NCBI GenBank assembly: GCA_963970005.1
Contig: CAXAMN010021929.1
Coordinates: 934,974-998,973, forward strand
DNA: 64,000 nucleotides
Origin: Durusdinium trenchii
Taxonomy: Eukaryota > Sar > Dinophyceae > Suessiales > Symbiodiniaceae
Reading direction: 5' to 3'
Under the pieces are notes generated by a model. The model had not been told where the DNA came from and made no database searches. It was given only the letters and a program-made list of their open reading frames with translations. Every line of letters starts with the position of its first letter. Within the stretch, counting starts at the first letter, position 1. Below are positions 45,409 to 57,125 of this stretch, one piece after another. The translations under genes were made by a program, and so were the position numbers.

Positions 45409-48400
45409 TTGGACGATAGGGCTGCCCAGAACACTCACTGAGGAACCAACATCCCCCTTGGTGGCTGGAAAAAACCTCGTGAACACCACCGAACGAAGCT
45501 CGGCTGTGCGGAACCCGGCTGCTCCGGGTTCCGCATCGCTCCATGGTGGTCCGATTTCGGATCGTTTTGGCACCCGGGTAGACCAGTCTGAGACCTGAGA
45601 CCGGTCGGGTGCATCGGAAGACCCAAGAACCACGTACCGCTTTCGGGTCTGGAAAGGCCACGCTGTCCATTTCGGGTCACCCGAAAAGCCGCGGAAAAAA
45701 CCTCGACGCCCCAACAAGCAAACGCACGAAACACGACCCTCCGATCCGACTCGAACGGAGGGGAACGAGAACAGAAACTGCACGGAATTCATGCGGAATT
45801 CCCGCTCCCGCAAGGTCTTCTGGAAAAAGGAAAAGGCCGGATGTTGCCCATGGAAAGCCCCTTGGAATTTGGACAACCATTCCCTCCATTTGTAAGACAT
45901 ACAACATACACAGCCGCCCCAAAGTAGCGACCAAAAGAGTATAAAAAAGTTGGAACAACCGGCCCCCCTTGCAACCTTAGTCCTTTGAAGGTTGTAGCCC
46001 GCATGAGTTCTTCTCTCGGTATTTTCCATGGCTCATTTCCCCAAATTCATCCTAGCCACGTGTAGACTGCAGTGAGTTACACTCACCAATCAAAAGCACA
46101 ACCAGCAACAACACCAACCACTTGACCATGCTGTCGACATGCATGCTGAGTACGAATCTCAATCATCTCAATGTGAAGATTGCCTCTTGGGAACTAGATC
46201 TCAATAAGACATCGTGGAAAAAGGGTAGATAGGCTGAGAAAAGTGCACTAGGTTTAGTGCACTGGAACAGCATGAAGATTTTGAGGTTCAAGTTCTCTCC
46301 GAACCACCGGGTTCCATCCCTTTAGCCATCTGCCCCCCCCCCGAACCGCCCGGTTCCAACGCAGGCGAACGCGACGGAGGAGAGGCACCTGGCGAAGGAC
46401 GTGGTGCTGTCGCAGCTGGGGCACCGCATGGACAGCAGCGCGGAGGCATTCCCCACGTACTGCGGGCGTTCCACGCGGGCGGAACGCGGGCGGAACGCGG
46501 GCGACGCGGGCGACGCGGTGGAGGAGAACTGGGCGAGGAGACCGGTGACAAGAGATGCAGATGGAGGAAGTGGAGGAGGAGGAGGAGGACCATCTTTGCC
46601 GGCCAGCGCCGACCCCGGCACCGCGCGGCGAGGCCGGACTGGTGTGGATGAGGAGCCTAGATCTGGGGAGTTGGAGGGGTGGTGAGACTTATTGGAGGGA
46701 AATTTGGAAGATCGCTGGTGATGGCACCATGTGGGATGCCCCACCCCATGAAAACTTCCCAAGTATCACTTGTAAGCCGTTGAGCCCCATCGGAAAACAA
46801 CGGTTGAGGGGACCAAACAAAAAGAACATATTGTTCTGGGGAGTTTCACGGAGCGCTCCTAATACATCTTCCACGGAGCACGTGACGGATCACTTGTGTC
46901 CGTCTGGAAAGACCTTCACTGTGTTGCACAACTGACAACTCCAGGAACTTGTTGTGCCATTGCCCCAACATCGATACTTTGACCAGTTTTCCTCTATGCA
47001 GCCAGCCTTACTAACCATGGAGCACATTCAGAGTGATATGTACTACAGCATTGTGTGTCTGAAGGTCATCAGGATTTACAAAAATTGCCCATTTCCACGT
47101 CCATCACCTTGTTGCCTGGTCCGATCATTTTGCGAGCTCTCTGAGCAAATCACTTGTGGAACCCTCACCATCCCAAACATGTGCATCCATTCGGTGCCTT
47201 CTGTTTCTCCCGCCTTCTGTTTTCCGTTTTTGGGGTGCCCCAGACGCAAAAAACATCCCATGCCACGGACCGCGGACATTGGGCGGAAGTGGAAGCCCCG
47301 GTTTTCCTGAAAGACGAAGAAAACAGGACCGAGTTCCCCAGTAGTCCCCCAAAGCTGAATCATGGTGCGTCGTTTCTTTCTGGGACCATCTCAAGCATCT
47401 CGAAAATCCGAAAAAAGCAGCCAAAACCCGTTTGGAAAGGGGTCATAAAACAACTTACAGTCGAGTCGTCGAGACTGTGATGCCCCAAAACCCCGAAAAG
47501 AATGTCCACCCCTCCTCCTGGCCCGAACCAGATGCCACCCGTTCGTCCATCTCAAACCCTTGACTCCAGAATCAGGGGCACACACTGGAAAAACCCATCC
47601 AGCCTACAACAAGTGTCTCTCTCTCTCTCTCTCTTCCGAACACCTCCGCAGAACCCGGGGTCCCTCGGCTCCGCGTCGTCCGACCGCTCTCGTGCTTCGC
47701 TTCGGTGCTTCGGCACCCCGGTGGTCGCGCGCACGATACGCGCGTCCATGTCGGTCGTTTTCGCTCCCCCTCCTTGTCGTAGTAGTAGCGATCGACCCAG
47801 GGCGCCCACGCGGCCGTGGGGACGCGCAGCCGGCAGAGAGGGCACCGGATCTCGGGACGTGACGGCGAGGAAGCCAGCGAGTCCGCCAAGGTGAAACGGG
47901 TGAAAGAAAACGCTGGAAACGGGCGATGACGAGACTGATGTTGGAGATGGTGGAATTCTATGGAATTGTCTAGTCATTCTACTGGGTCTTCGGAAGGTGG
48001 AGTGGGACCTTTGACATTTCTTTGAGCATGTGTCCTTTGCTGGTTCTGATTCAATGGCTGCAACCTCTGCAACTGCAGATGCCCTTGGTTCCACCAAGCT
48101 CTTGAGGGACACTAGTCCAATCCAATGCTCAGATAGTTTGATGCCACATACACCTTCACAGAAACCGAAGAAACCATCCATGGCCCCACTAGCCAAGCAT
48201 GTAGAAGAGTCTTACAGAACCAAGCTCAGGGAACCACTTTATCTACATACACAATCATACACAAACATGGAAGGGAGCTGGAACGGGTTGATCTGACCTT
48301 GCATGGGCATCCAAAATTTCATCCATGCAAGTTCTACCACTGTTGAGGAGGATTGAGGATGAGGATGTTCATGCATTCTCTGTTCTCTTCCCCCTCAAGC

Positions 48401-51400
48401 CCCTCAGGAGATGTTCTCGTACCCAAAATCAACCCAGTTGACATCTGGTTGGTGGGTTCAACCCAATTGAAAAGTGGTCGTCAGCGGGTTCAATCCTCCC
48501 AAGGTTGCAAGTTGAACATCAAAGTATCTAAAAAAACACCACCCCAGACTCCTACACCTGCTTTCTTGGGTGGAAGTGAACCCTCAGCCCTCGTCGCCAC
48601 GCAGGGAGTCCAGTGCCCCGGACGATGGGCATCGCATAGAGGGCATCCTGCACTAGCGTGGTGAAATATCGCCTGCAGGCAGTCCGAGGTTTTAGGGTTC
48701 GAGGTTTTGAGGTTTGCCTTGCAAGGTAGTGGGGCCACCAGTGTCAATGATCTAAGCCTTGGAAAAATATATAAAATATATAAAAGAAGGAAGAAAACCC
48801 GGGAATTGCGTGGGCCAGACTCGGCAGTCGACCCGGGAATTCCTCGGCGGTCGTTCGGGTCGGTCGTAAGCACCTGGTTCCAAAGTGACTTGTTTCTTCC
48901 CGAGGCGGGCGGTGGAGCATCTTGCATAGTGCACAGGGAGTCCTCGATTTCTATCCTTTGACTTGACCATCTTGCTGAGCCTCGACTGGCCGAAAAACTT
49001 CTGGACATGTGAAGACCTTTCAGTCCAAGTTGGTTCCAAAGGTGTTGTGCGAAGCATTGAGTTCCCCCTGCAGACTATATAACATGGACCCAGTTGGGTT
49101 TGAACCCGTCGCCCCATCGACCCATGTTCCTCCGTGGGTTTAGAGAGTCCATGTGGTCCGAATAGCAGGAGGGGGCGTGAGACACCCCTGGCTCCCTGGA
49201 TTTCAGCGGAAGAGCTCCTTCATCCGCTAGCCCGTGTCCGTCTCGCCCCCTGCAAGCACCACACCTCAAACAACCAGCGCAGCAGCCACGCTGAGCCGTG
49301 AAGCAGGGGCAAATGCACGGCAGCCGTGCGATCTGCGCGGCGATGGCGGGGTGCAGCGGTGCGGGGCTTTCTCTTCGGGGCGACGAGCCGTGCGGTGGCG
49401 CGGTGGCGCGGTGGCGCGGTGGCGCGGTGGCGCGGTGGCGNNNNNNNNNNGGTGGCGCGGTGGCGCGGTGGCGCGGTGGCGCGGTGGCGCGGTGGCGGGC
49501 AGAGTCATAGTCCATCCGGTTCAAGGAGGGTCCAGCGCTGTTGATCTTATATAAGGGCTTTTCAATGCAGGGGCCAACAAAATCCACGGTTCATCCGTTT
49601 TTGCGAAAACCAGACCTGGTTCCATGTTGTGTCCTATCGGTGGTATATGTTGCCATGTTCTATATATCTACAGGACGACTACACGTGAAAATCGGCAGAG
49701 GATGTTCAGCTTCACCCCCGGTGATCCAGAGCGTTCCATGCTGACGAGATGAAAACCACCCACACTCATCCAAGCTCAACCACGCTCATTTCTCTGGAAT
49801 GTCGGTCAATCCACCAGCCCACGACTCAAAGAGAAACCAAACAGCCAGGCTGGGTCTTCACAGGATCTTCTCACTACCCTTCGACCCATCTGTTCGACCC
49901 ATCCAGATCCAATTCTTGATGTCTCTATAGACCGGGCTTCGTCCTGTCACAAACACTGACCCCTAGGTTAAGCATTTGCCACCTCTTGGATCTGAGTGGG
50001 CGTACCAATCCCCCAAAAAGGTTTTGGATGTTGATAAGTTTTATCCCCTTTTCCTGGGTTTTGAGGGCTCTTTCGTTGATCTTAAAGTTCGTAGAAACAC
50101 GTCTTTCACCCAGTGGATGCCAGGCGAGGCTGGATTCAGCACACACCCCAGGCTTCCCACCCCCCATGAAAGAAATATAAAACGAAAGCCAAGATCCTTG
50201 CGGCGAAATAACAAATGGATGTGAAATGCATTGAAGTTGTGAAGTTGTCCACCTTTTTGAGGTGTTTCTGGCTGTGTTGATCCAGGCCCCCCCCCCAGTT
50301 TGACAGCATAGCATGCGCTGCTGATCATCCGCACCACACGCACGAGACCCCAAAATCGATCAATTCAGGGGTAACCATCCCACATAGCGCCCACCACATG
50401 TTCTCGAAACGCGCCACGTTGGATTCGACCGAATTCTCTACGCCTCTACGGTTTTTCACGAACGAGAACCACCGTTCCACACCTTCGTGCAAGTGCGGAT
50501 GCCGATGTTCTAGTGATCGAAAAACGGTCCTTCTCAACACCTTCCCGCATCCTTCCCGCATCCATCCCCTGTCGGCCGTCCGCCCTTCCAGTGCAAACGG
50601 CCGATATCAAACCCACATCGATGATTCAACATGAAAGCGAATGTCCGTGCGAACCCTGCCTTCGCTTGATTCGGCGCAAATGGACTGCCACATCGCCCAC
50701 TTCCGATACCCAAAGGTCACAAAGTCACATCAAAGCCGACCACGACCCGCCCCAAGAGCCTCAAAGCAGACTTGACATTCCCCCTCCACCTGGGAGCGCC
50801 GGGGAGCGGAGGACGCCCCCCGGCGTCGTATCGATCCGCGCCGGAGCGGAGTGAGAAAGATCCAGATCTCGAGGTGCATACGTTTCATCCCAGAGTTCAA
50901 TGGACACCCAAGACCCCGCGAAACCACCCACCCAAGACACGCATGTGGAGCAACCTCAAGGAGTTCTTCCGAACATGTTTCCCGGATTCTCGGATGCCTA
51001 TTGACTACTGAGTAACTGGTCTTCTCTTCTCTATCCGTAAGATCAGTGCAGGAGCAAGTATGAAAAGACACCCTCTAAATTAAATTGGTTCTTCGATCTT
51101 CAACAATCTTGAGATTCCGCCTCACCTACTCCACCTTTGTTTGGAACCAAAACGACATTTTTAAAAAAATACAATTAAATTAATAATCATAATAGCAATA
51201 ATATGTAATCTTAAAAAAAAAAAAAACAACGCCCCCAAACCTCCCCAACCCCTCTCCCCTATCACATCCTAATTACCCCCCCTTCCCTCTCCTATACCTT
51301 AAGCTTATCATAGCACATCATCCAAAACGCCCATCCTCCGGACGCCGACCGGCACCGCCCTCCGCCTCGGGCACCTCCCTGGAGCCACTCCGCCCGAAAA

Positions 51401-52009
51401 GCGACAAGGGTGAGGTCTCCTCACCCGACGGGGGCGAGCCGGGAAGCCCGCGCGGCGTGCGGTTTGGAAGGGGTTTGGGACACTCTAGTCCTCTTCAGAA
51501 ACCCCTTTTGTTCACGAAAGAAGAGGAGTTTGGTTGACAAACGAAACTTCTTCAGCTACGTCCCCTCACAACTCGGTCCCCCCCGACCGAGGGGCGCACA
51601 GCGGTTCCGAAAAGGTGAACATGAAGGGTCATGTGATGTGGAGAGAAAAGGGTATATAGTGGTCCCCTTACATAGATGACCGTGGCACCCTTGGCCAATA
51701 CATGTTCGACGTGGGGATCTACGAACTTCTATCTATTTTTCAGGGGGTCTATATATGCATATATATAATATATATATATATAATATATATATATATGATA
51801 TATGCATGTCACATGTCTATGGTTTGGATCTATCCTGTTACCAGGGCCCAGTGGATGAAGATGGTTAGCTTGCAGGCCTTTCTCTATAATAAGTGGTAAT
51901 TGTTTACTGACTGTTACCGGTAGGTCCGGACAGACCCCAATCCATGGTCTATTGTAATGCAAAAAGAACTGTGCGTCATCTGAGTGCAACTATGAGGATC
52001 TATGAAGGT
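45409..52009. other. Long stretch without a recognised gene
   Basis: It contains CpG-rich islands at about 46340-46660, 47650-47890 and 51330-51480, a CT run (47615-47634), an AT run (51752-51800) and the octamer array with an assembly gap (49391-49498). Two minus-strand frames show isolated CxxC words (MRCPSCD near 46420, IRCPLCR near 47830) reminiscent of zinc fingers, but they lack the rest of a RING or similar domain. Confidence 0.4.
49391..49498. repeat. GGTGGCGC octamer array with assembly gap
   Basis: At least 12 perfect copies of ggtggcgc are split by ten N (49441-49450). The array reads as repeated Trp-Arg-Gly-Gly-Ala-Val-Ala-Arg on the plus strand, an artefact. Its true length is unknown because the gap lies inside it. 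Confidence 0.95.
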
Positions 52010-52094
52010 CTACACCTCGAATTTGCCGGGCTCGGGCTGTGTAGGGTCGTGCTGAGTCTTTGGCCTGATCTCTTCCTTACGCACGTCGTCTGAG

Positions 52095-53038
52095 CGCAAG
52101 TCAGTCAGGACACATGAGAACATCTGGTTTTTCAGCCTCTTAGCCGCAGAGGAAGAGTTCAAAAAAAAATCCCTAGATGTACGCAAATCCTCATAGCGGT
52201 TCTGAGGAGTGCAAAGCTTCCCCGGAGTGGTGACGTCGCAGGCGGCGCCAGCAAGAGTTTTCAGCAGCCCAATCAAAGGAGTTTCGCCCAGATCTGTGGT
52301 GGTTTGATCATATGTAGCCCCAGCTTGCGCACTACTTCCACTACTTCCACTCCTCAGCGTAGTGCAAATGAGTTGCACCCGACCCAGCCGTAGTGGCTCG
52401 ACCCAGCCACCGGACCCAGCTCGACCCAGCCAGCAAATGCATCACATCCAGAAGTCTGGCCGCGCACCGATGATTACTGATACATGAATCGTCGTATGCC
52501 GCTCCAGCCTTCAGCAACGGTCCGCGCACCAAGTCCCCACATGTTGGTGCCACTCCTTTGCATTGGGCATCTGATGCAGCCCAGTGCAAAGGAGTTGCAC
52601 CAGCCTCTGCAGCCGATTGCAGCTGGGGTCTGCGCACCACCTGGTGTCAACTTCTTCGAGGTGCCACATGCAAAGCTGCATAGTTCTCCAATGCTGCAGA
52701 GTCTGCAGTGTTGATGCAACCTCTTCAACTTCTTGAAGGTCTCCTTCCTGACAAGCGTCAAGGACTTCCTCATCTCCTTCTTGGTCTGGTAGTAGGAAGG
52801 CCAGCTTGACCATCTTCAGCACCAGTGGCGGAACAATCACCACATCGTCACCAACCTCCAGATGTTCTTCTGCTTGCAAGAGCCGCAGTCGAAACCTTGA
52901 TCCAAATCCTCGAGACATAAGTTCCAGTTTCAGTGCTTTGATGGTGTTGCCCCGTTCTTCCACCAGAGCTTGCAACTCCTCGTCGTGGAAGACCACTGCA
53001 TCTTCACCGGATGCTGCCCAAAGCACGCGCAGCGCCAT
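52095..53038 (-). pseudogene. Ankyrin-repeat gene, copy 1 (broken)
   Basis: The first 107 residues match copies 2 and 3 almost exactly (MALRVLWAASGEDAVVF through GDDVVIVPPLVLKMVKLAF to QEGDLQEVE). Two bases are then missing near 52722 relative to the other copies, and the frame is lost. Ankyrin remnants continue in other frames: ATPLHWAASD and LLKAGAAYDDS (52341-52640), then ETPLIGLLKTLAGAACDVTT and SSAAKRLKNQ (52010-52378). Several whole repeats are deleted. The upstream 100 bases are the same as in copy 2. It is very likely a pseudogene, although the ubiquitin-like leader could still be made alone. Confidence 0.8.
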
Positions 53039-53149
53039 CTACACAATCTCTGCGGCAATGGATATGCGTGTGACGGCGTGTGACAACTTCGAAATGGTGG
53101 AGACCTGGAATACGTCTCCTTCACCTCTCATGACTTCATTTCTATCCTG

Positions 53150-55514
53150 ACGTGACTTTGTCGTGTATTGTGTCGTCCAATGACACTTGGATACTTAGAG
53201 CCTTGGACCTTTGAATGCCCTGAGCACTGCAATCAAGAAGCTGAGGGTGATCCCCCAAAAAAGGATTGCCCTCCAAAGAAGCATTTGATCAGTCACCGGA
53301 TTTGTTGGGTCCACTAAATGTGTCTTTGTTCAATGTCCTCCACGGCGGGAGCCTAGTGGAAGCCGAGACCCAGTTGAACCCAACCCTGGGACCCCCAGAA
53401 CACCGACACGCACAGACTCCCCGAACTCCGACACCACCGCGAACCTCTTTGAGGATCACCGGCGCCGCCATCCGCGGGTGCCCGACGCCAACGCCCGGAG
53501 CCCGGCGCGGAATCGACTGTCGGCTCTGAAAGGGGCCGATGCGGAATCGATGTCTTTGAGTTGCTCAGAAGTTCGGGGGAGGAGCTTCTCTATATGTGTT
53601 TCATCCTCATAGCATCGGTAAACATACCAAATCAAGTACAAAGTAATTATGGTAGTTCGAGCGCGGCCGAAAGGGCAGGCTCTGTTAAAGTGGAAGATCT
53701 GAATTTAGGTAGGGGAGTGGGTTGAATTCAGGTGTTCAGAAGAAGGAAGGAAGCTCTCTGTTCTCCAACCCGAGCTGGTGGGCCTCCATGTTTCTTGAGG
53801 CTGATGCAACATTGCAATATCGGAAGTAAAAACTCTACTGTGTGTGATTGTAAGAAGAATCACTGAGATATGTGGCTGGAGCCCAAAGGAAGCATGTTCT
53901 GCGGCTGGAACACACAATCTCCACCTCTAAAGCAATTGTCAATGGCTGGAGAACTAGATCCTCCAGACACTGTGGAGAATGTTCTGGGCCTCCTTGCGGT
54001 TTGAAGTTGTCCATCAACAGCTCAAGATTCAATCAATTATCAAGTCTAAGACGTCAAGGGCATCTTCTGAGGCAACTACTATTTTCTCAAGACCAAAACC
54101 AACATGTCAAATGAATATTGTCTTCCAAACTCACGCCGTGTCCCACTTGTCTTTCGAAAGAGTTCTTCAGTTGGAAAGCCTATTTAAGCAAGTCCATCGG
54201 GCTGCCAGCCTTTTTGAGGCGTCACCTACAGCCGGCCACCCACCTCCAACGCGCTATCCTCACCGTGTGAAATCATCACCCAGTTGCTTCGCCCCCCCGA
54301 AACGCCCCACATGGCAGATCATGGCTTCGCCCAGCCCCACCTCACCACACCCACGGGGAGACCGCAAACGACGCCGCTTCGTCCGCGACCGAGGTCGTCC
54401 GGGCGACCGACGTCCGCCGCAGCTTTTCGCTTCGCTCCGCTTCGGAGCGTGGCTCGACCGGCTCCGGTGGGACCATCGCGTCGCGCTGCGGCGCCTGGAG
54501 AACGAGGCGGTGTCCGGAGTAGTTCCGGGGCGTCCGTTCCGGGGCGTCGTACGTGAAGCGGAGGACATCTGAGACATGACGGAAGCGTGATGCGTTGGAC
54601 CGTTCGGAACAGGGGTGTAACGAGACGACGAGGTAGAAAGACAACAAGATCCACCAAACCCAGAGCCTAATGGCAAAACAGGTTAAAGCATGCTAAAACA
54701 GTATGACTTCATGAGCAGATGTTGAAGCTCTCAAATTGCAATCTCATGAGTGGGGACCCATCATTGAGAACTCTATCAAAATGATTCTGATCGGCCGTGC
54801 CGCCCTAGTCAAGACACCAATTGGCACCCTCCTGGGAAAGATGTTCATGGCCTGGTGGTCTCTGGGCTACTTCAGTTGGCCGGCAGAAAAGGAAAAGGCC
54901 TGGTGGATGGGTCGTTGGCGTTCCATTCTTGCTCCAAAGCCTGTATGTTTCTTGGACGGTCGGATTGTGAAGCATGCAGCATGCACAACCTTCTCCCTAG
55001 CAAGCGCACCCCGTTTCCACGTGTCCAAGGAATTTGCTTCATTTAGATCAGCTCCCAACCCTGCCCCGTAAAATGAGAGTAGTGCTGAGGGCCCCTTGTC
55101 ACCACCGCACGCGGGTCTCAAACAGCATCAACTCAACTTGTCAACCCTGTACCGAAGAGTAGAAATATCGTGCATTCTTTCTGCGCCGGCAAAGGAGCTC
55201 CGCACATATCTCTCACACGATGCTGGATGTTGGTCTTCTACATCAAAAATAGCAGGAACCAAACTCCCGAACCCTCACTTCCACACCTCCCTGCACATGG
55301 AAAGCGCACATGGAAGCGCTGCTTCTCGCCTGCTGCCGCTCTCTGGCCCTCTGCCAACCTTGAGCACCACCGGCCACTCGCCATCTCCTACGTCACTCGC
55401 CATCACCGGAATTCGGAGATGAAGACCACCGGGTGCACCACAGCCCTGAGATCTTTCGGAAGCGAACCTCCATGGAAGGGATGTTGGGTGTTTACATGCA
55501 GAGGTGAATGTGAG
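53150..55514. other. Spacer of unit 1
   Basis: It contains two CpG-rich islands (about 53400-53530 and 54280-54560) at the same places as islands in unit 2. A conserved plus-strand stretch at 54930-54990 reads KACMFLGRSDCEAC and is matched by KVCMFVRRLDCDAC in unit 2 (58995-59040), suggesting a former exon. No complete gene is seen. Confidence 0.4.
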
Positions 55515-55641
55515 AGATCTGCGAGGATATCACGAACTTCTGCAGAACCTTCCTCAAAGCGTATGACTTGCTAGTGGATTCCAATGATTCGGAGAAGAAT
55601 TGGAGGTCCAAAGGAAAAGGGAAGGGTCCCAGTTCATTCTA
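55515..55641 (+). pseudogene. Lys/Gly-rich gene fragment, unit 1 copy (broken)
   Basis: After an acceptor-like gtgag, the frame reads EICEDITNFCRTFLKAYDLL then VDSNDSEKNWRSKGKGKG. It matches the unit 2 copy (59502-59743) in frame, with one in-frame insertion of three codons (Lys-Ala-Tyr). Two extra bases near 55630 then shift the frame, and a stop follows at once. The rest of the unit 2 coding region survives only as out-of-frame DNA. Confidence 0.5.
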
Positions 55642-56064
55642 GTAATGCCCTTCTATTGTCTGTGCAAACACCACAATTGCTTTGAAACAAGCTCAACAAC
55701 CCTCCAGATTCGTAAACCCGAAGGTGCAAATGGTTCGTAAACCCGAAGGTTTATAGCTGGTGTGCAACATGACCGGCGCAGCTGGCGCATTGAGGAAAAA
55801 GGCGCTGAAACCGCATTATTTTTGAATGGTCAGGAATGACCTTTAATGTGAGGCATGTTAAGAAGATTTCAGAAACATCTGGAGGTTTCATACAAAATGT
55901 CAGGTATATCCAGGAAATATCCAAAACAGAATGCCATGGGTTCTTGACCATGTGACCAGTGATGGATTCTTCCTGTCTCTTCTGACTCCTCTGTCTATTC
56001 TTGTTAGCATTATCCTGTGTGCAATCTGTGAACTTTTCAAGCACCTCATCTGAGCACAAGTTTG

Positions 56065-57015
56065 TCAGTGTTCTTTCTTAAGCCTCTTAGCCGGCGCATG
56101 ATTCAAAAAATCCGCCACATCCTGATGGCGATTCTGAGCTGCAAGCGTCCCAGGAGTGGTGCCGTCATGAGTTGTGGCATCGCGGGCGGCGCCAAACGCC
56201 ACCAACAATCGTACAACTTCCAGGTGACCGCTTAAAGCAGCCGAGTGCACAGAAGTCCAGCCACCGACTGCTGCATGATTACATGTCGCTCCAGCCTGCA
56301 GCAGCGAGCGCACCACTTCCAGGTGACCATTCTGAGCCGCATAATGCAAAGCAAGTGCACCCTGAGAAGTGGCTTGTTTGCAAGACGCCCCAGCCTGCAG
56401 CAACAATCGTACCAGTTCAAGGTGGCCGTGTTCAGCTGCCACGTGCAAAAGTGTGTAACCCCGTGCATCTGCAGTGTTGGAAGAGGCCCCAGCCTCCAGC
56501 AACAAGCGTACCACTTCCAAGTGGCCACGGGAAGCAGCACCGTGCAAAAGAAATGATGTGGCTCTGTCATAAGAGGCCCCAGCCTCCAGCAATATGCGTA
56601 CCACTTCCACGTGGCCATTTTGCGCTGCCTCATACAAGGCTGTAAAGCTCTCTACAATTACATGTTTAGTGTTGGGGTCCTGTGGCTGGTGCAACCTCCT
56701 TTCAACTTCTTGAAGGTCACCCTCCTGACAAGCGTCAAGAAATTCCTCATCTCGAACTCGGTCTGCTGGTAGGAATGCCAGCTTGACCATCTTCAGCACC
56801 AGTGGCGGAACAATCACCACATCGTCACCAACCTCCAGATGTTCTTCTGCTTGCAAGAGCCGCAGTCGAAACCTTGATCCAAATCCTCGAGACATAAGTT
56901 CCAGTTTCAGTGCTTTGATGGTGTTGCCCCGTTCTTCCACCAGAGCTTGCAACTCCTCGTCGTTGAAGACCACGGCATCTTCACCGGATGCTGCCCAAAG
57001 CACGCGCAGCGCCAT
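56065..57015 (-). CDS. Ankyrin-repeat protein with ubiquitin-like leader, copy 2
   Basis: An intact, intronless frame of 316 residues. Residues 1-82 form a leader with beta-grasp (ubiquitin-like) character: MALRVLWAASGEDAVVF, then NTIKALKLELMSRGFGSRFR and a VVIVPPLVLKMVKLAF strand. Residues about 88-118 are a divergent first repeat (DEEFLDACQEGDLQEVE). Five good ankyrin repeats follow (for example TALYEAAQNGHVEVVRILLE and TLLHVAAEHGHLELVRLLL) and a sixth, weaker one ends KRLKKEH. Ankyrin repeats bind partner proteins; the partner is unknown. The ATG follows gtgtag directly, so a trans-splice acceptor could sit at the start codon. The ATG is chosen because it is shared by all three copies. Confidence 0.85.
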   Translation of the reverse strand: MALRVLWAASGEDAVVFNDEELQALVEERGNTIKALKLELMSRGFGSRFRLRLLQAEEHLEVGDDVVIVPPLVLKMVKLAFLPADRVRDEEFLDACQEGDLQEVERRLHQPQDPNTKHVIVESFTALYEAAQNGHVEVVRILLEAGASYDRATSFLLHGAASRGHLEVVRLLLEAGASSNTADARGYTLLHVAAEHGHLELVRLLLQAGASCKQATSQGALALHYAAQNGHLEVVRSLLQAGATCNHAAVGGWTSVHSAALSGHLEVVRLLVAFGAARDATTHDGTTPGTLAAQNRHQDVADFLNHAPAKRLKKEH

Positions 57016-57125
57016 CTACACAATCTCTGCGGCAATGGATATGCGTGTGACGGCGTGTGACAACTTCGAAATGGTGGAGACCTGGAATACGTCTCCTTCA
57101 CCTCTCGTGACTTCACTGAAGCTAT

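Noticed and set aside
45280-46029. A 249-codon minus-strand frame
   Set aside because: Composition is that of translated non-coding DNA (Cys, Trp, Arg, Ser rich), and the proposed exon at 45325-45408 uses another frame.
47572-47889. CPLCR word suggesting a RING finger, and MRCPSCD near 46420
   Set aside because: Only two cysteines of a RING are present, inside CpG-rich islands; no histidine or partner pairs at the right spacing.
49075-49110. Self-complementary gggttcaaaccc word on the minus strand as a tRNA T-arm
   Set aside because: The stem fails beyond two or three pairs, and no other tRNA parts are present.
49075-49587. Frames rich in Arg-His-Arg-Ala-Thr-Ala-Pro-Pro
   Set aside because: Translation of the GGTGGCGC octamer array.
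52806-53150. A 114-codon plus-strand frame, also found at 56783-57130
   Set aside because: Antisense shadow of the ankyrin leader; it is conserved only because the coding strand is.
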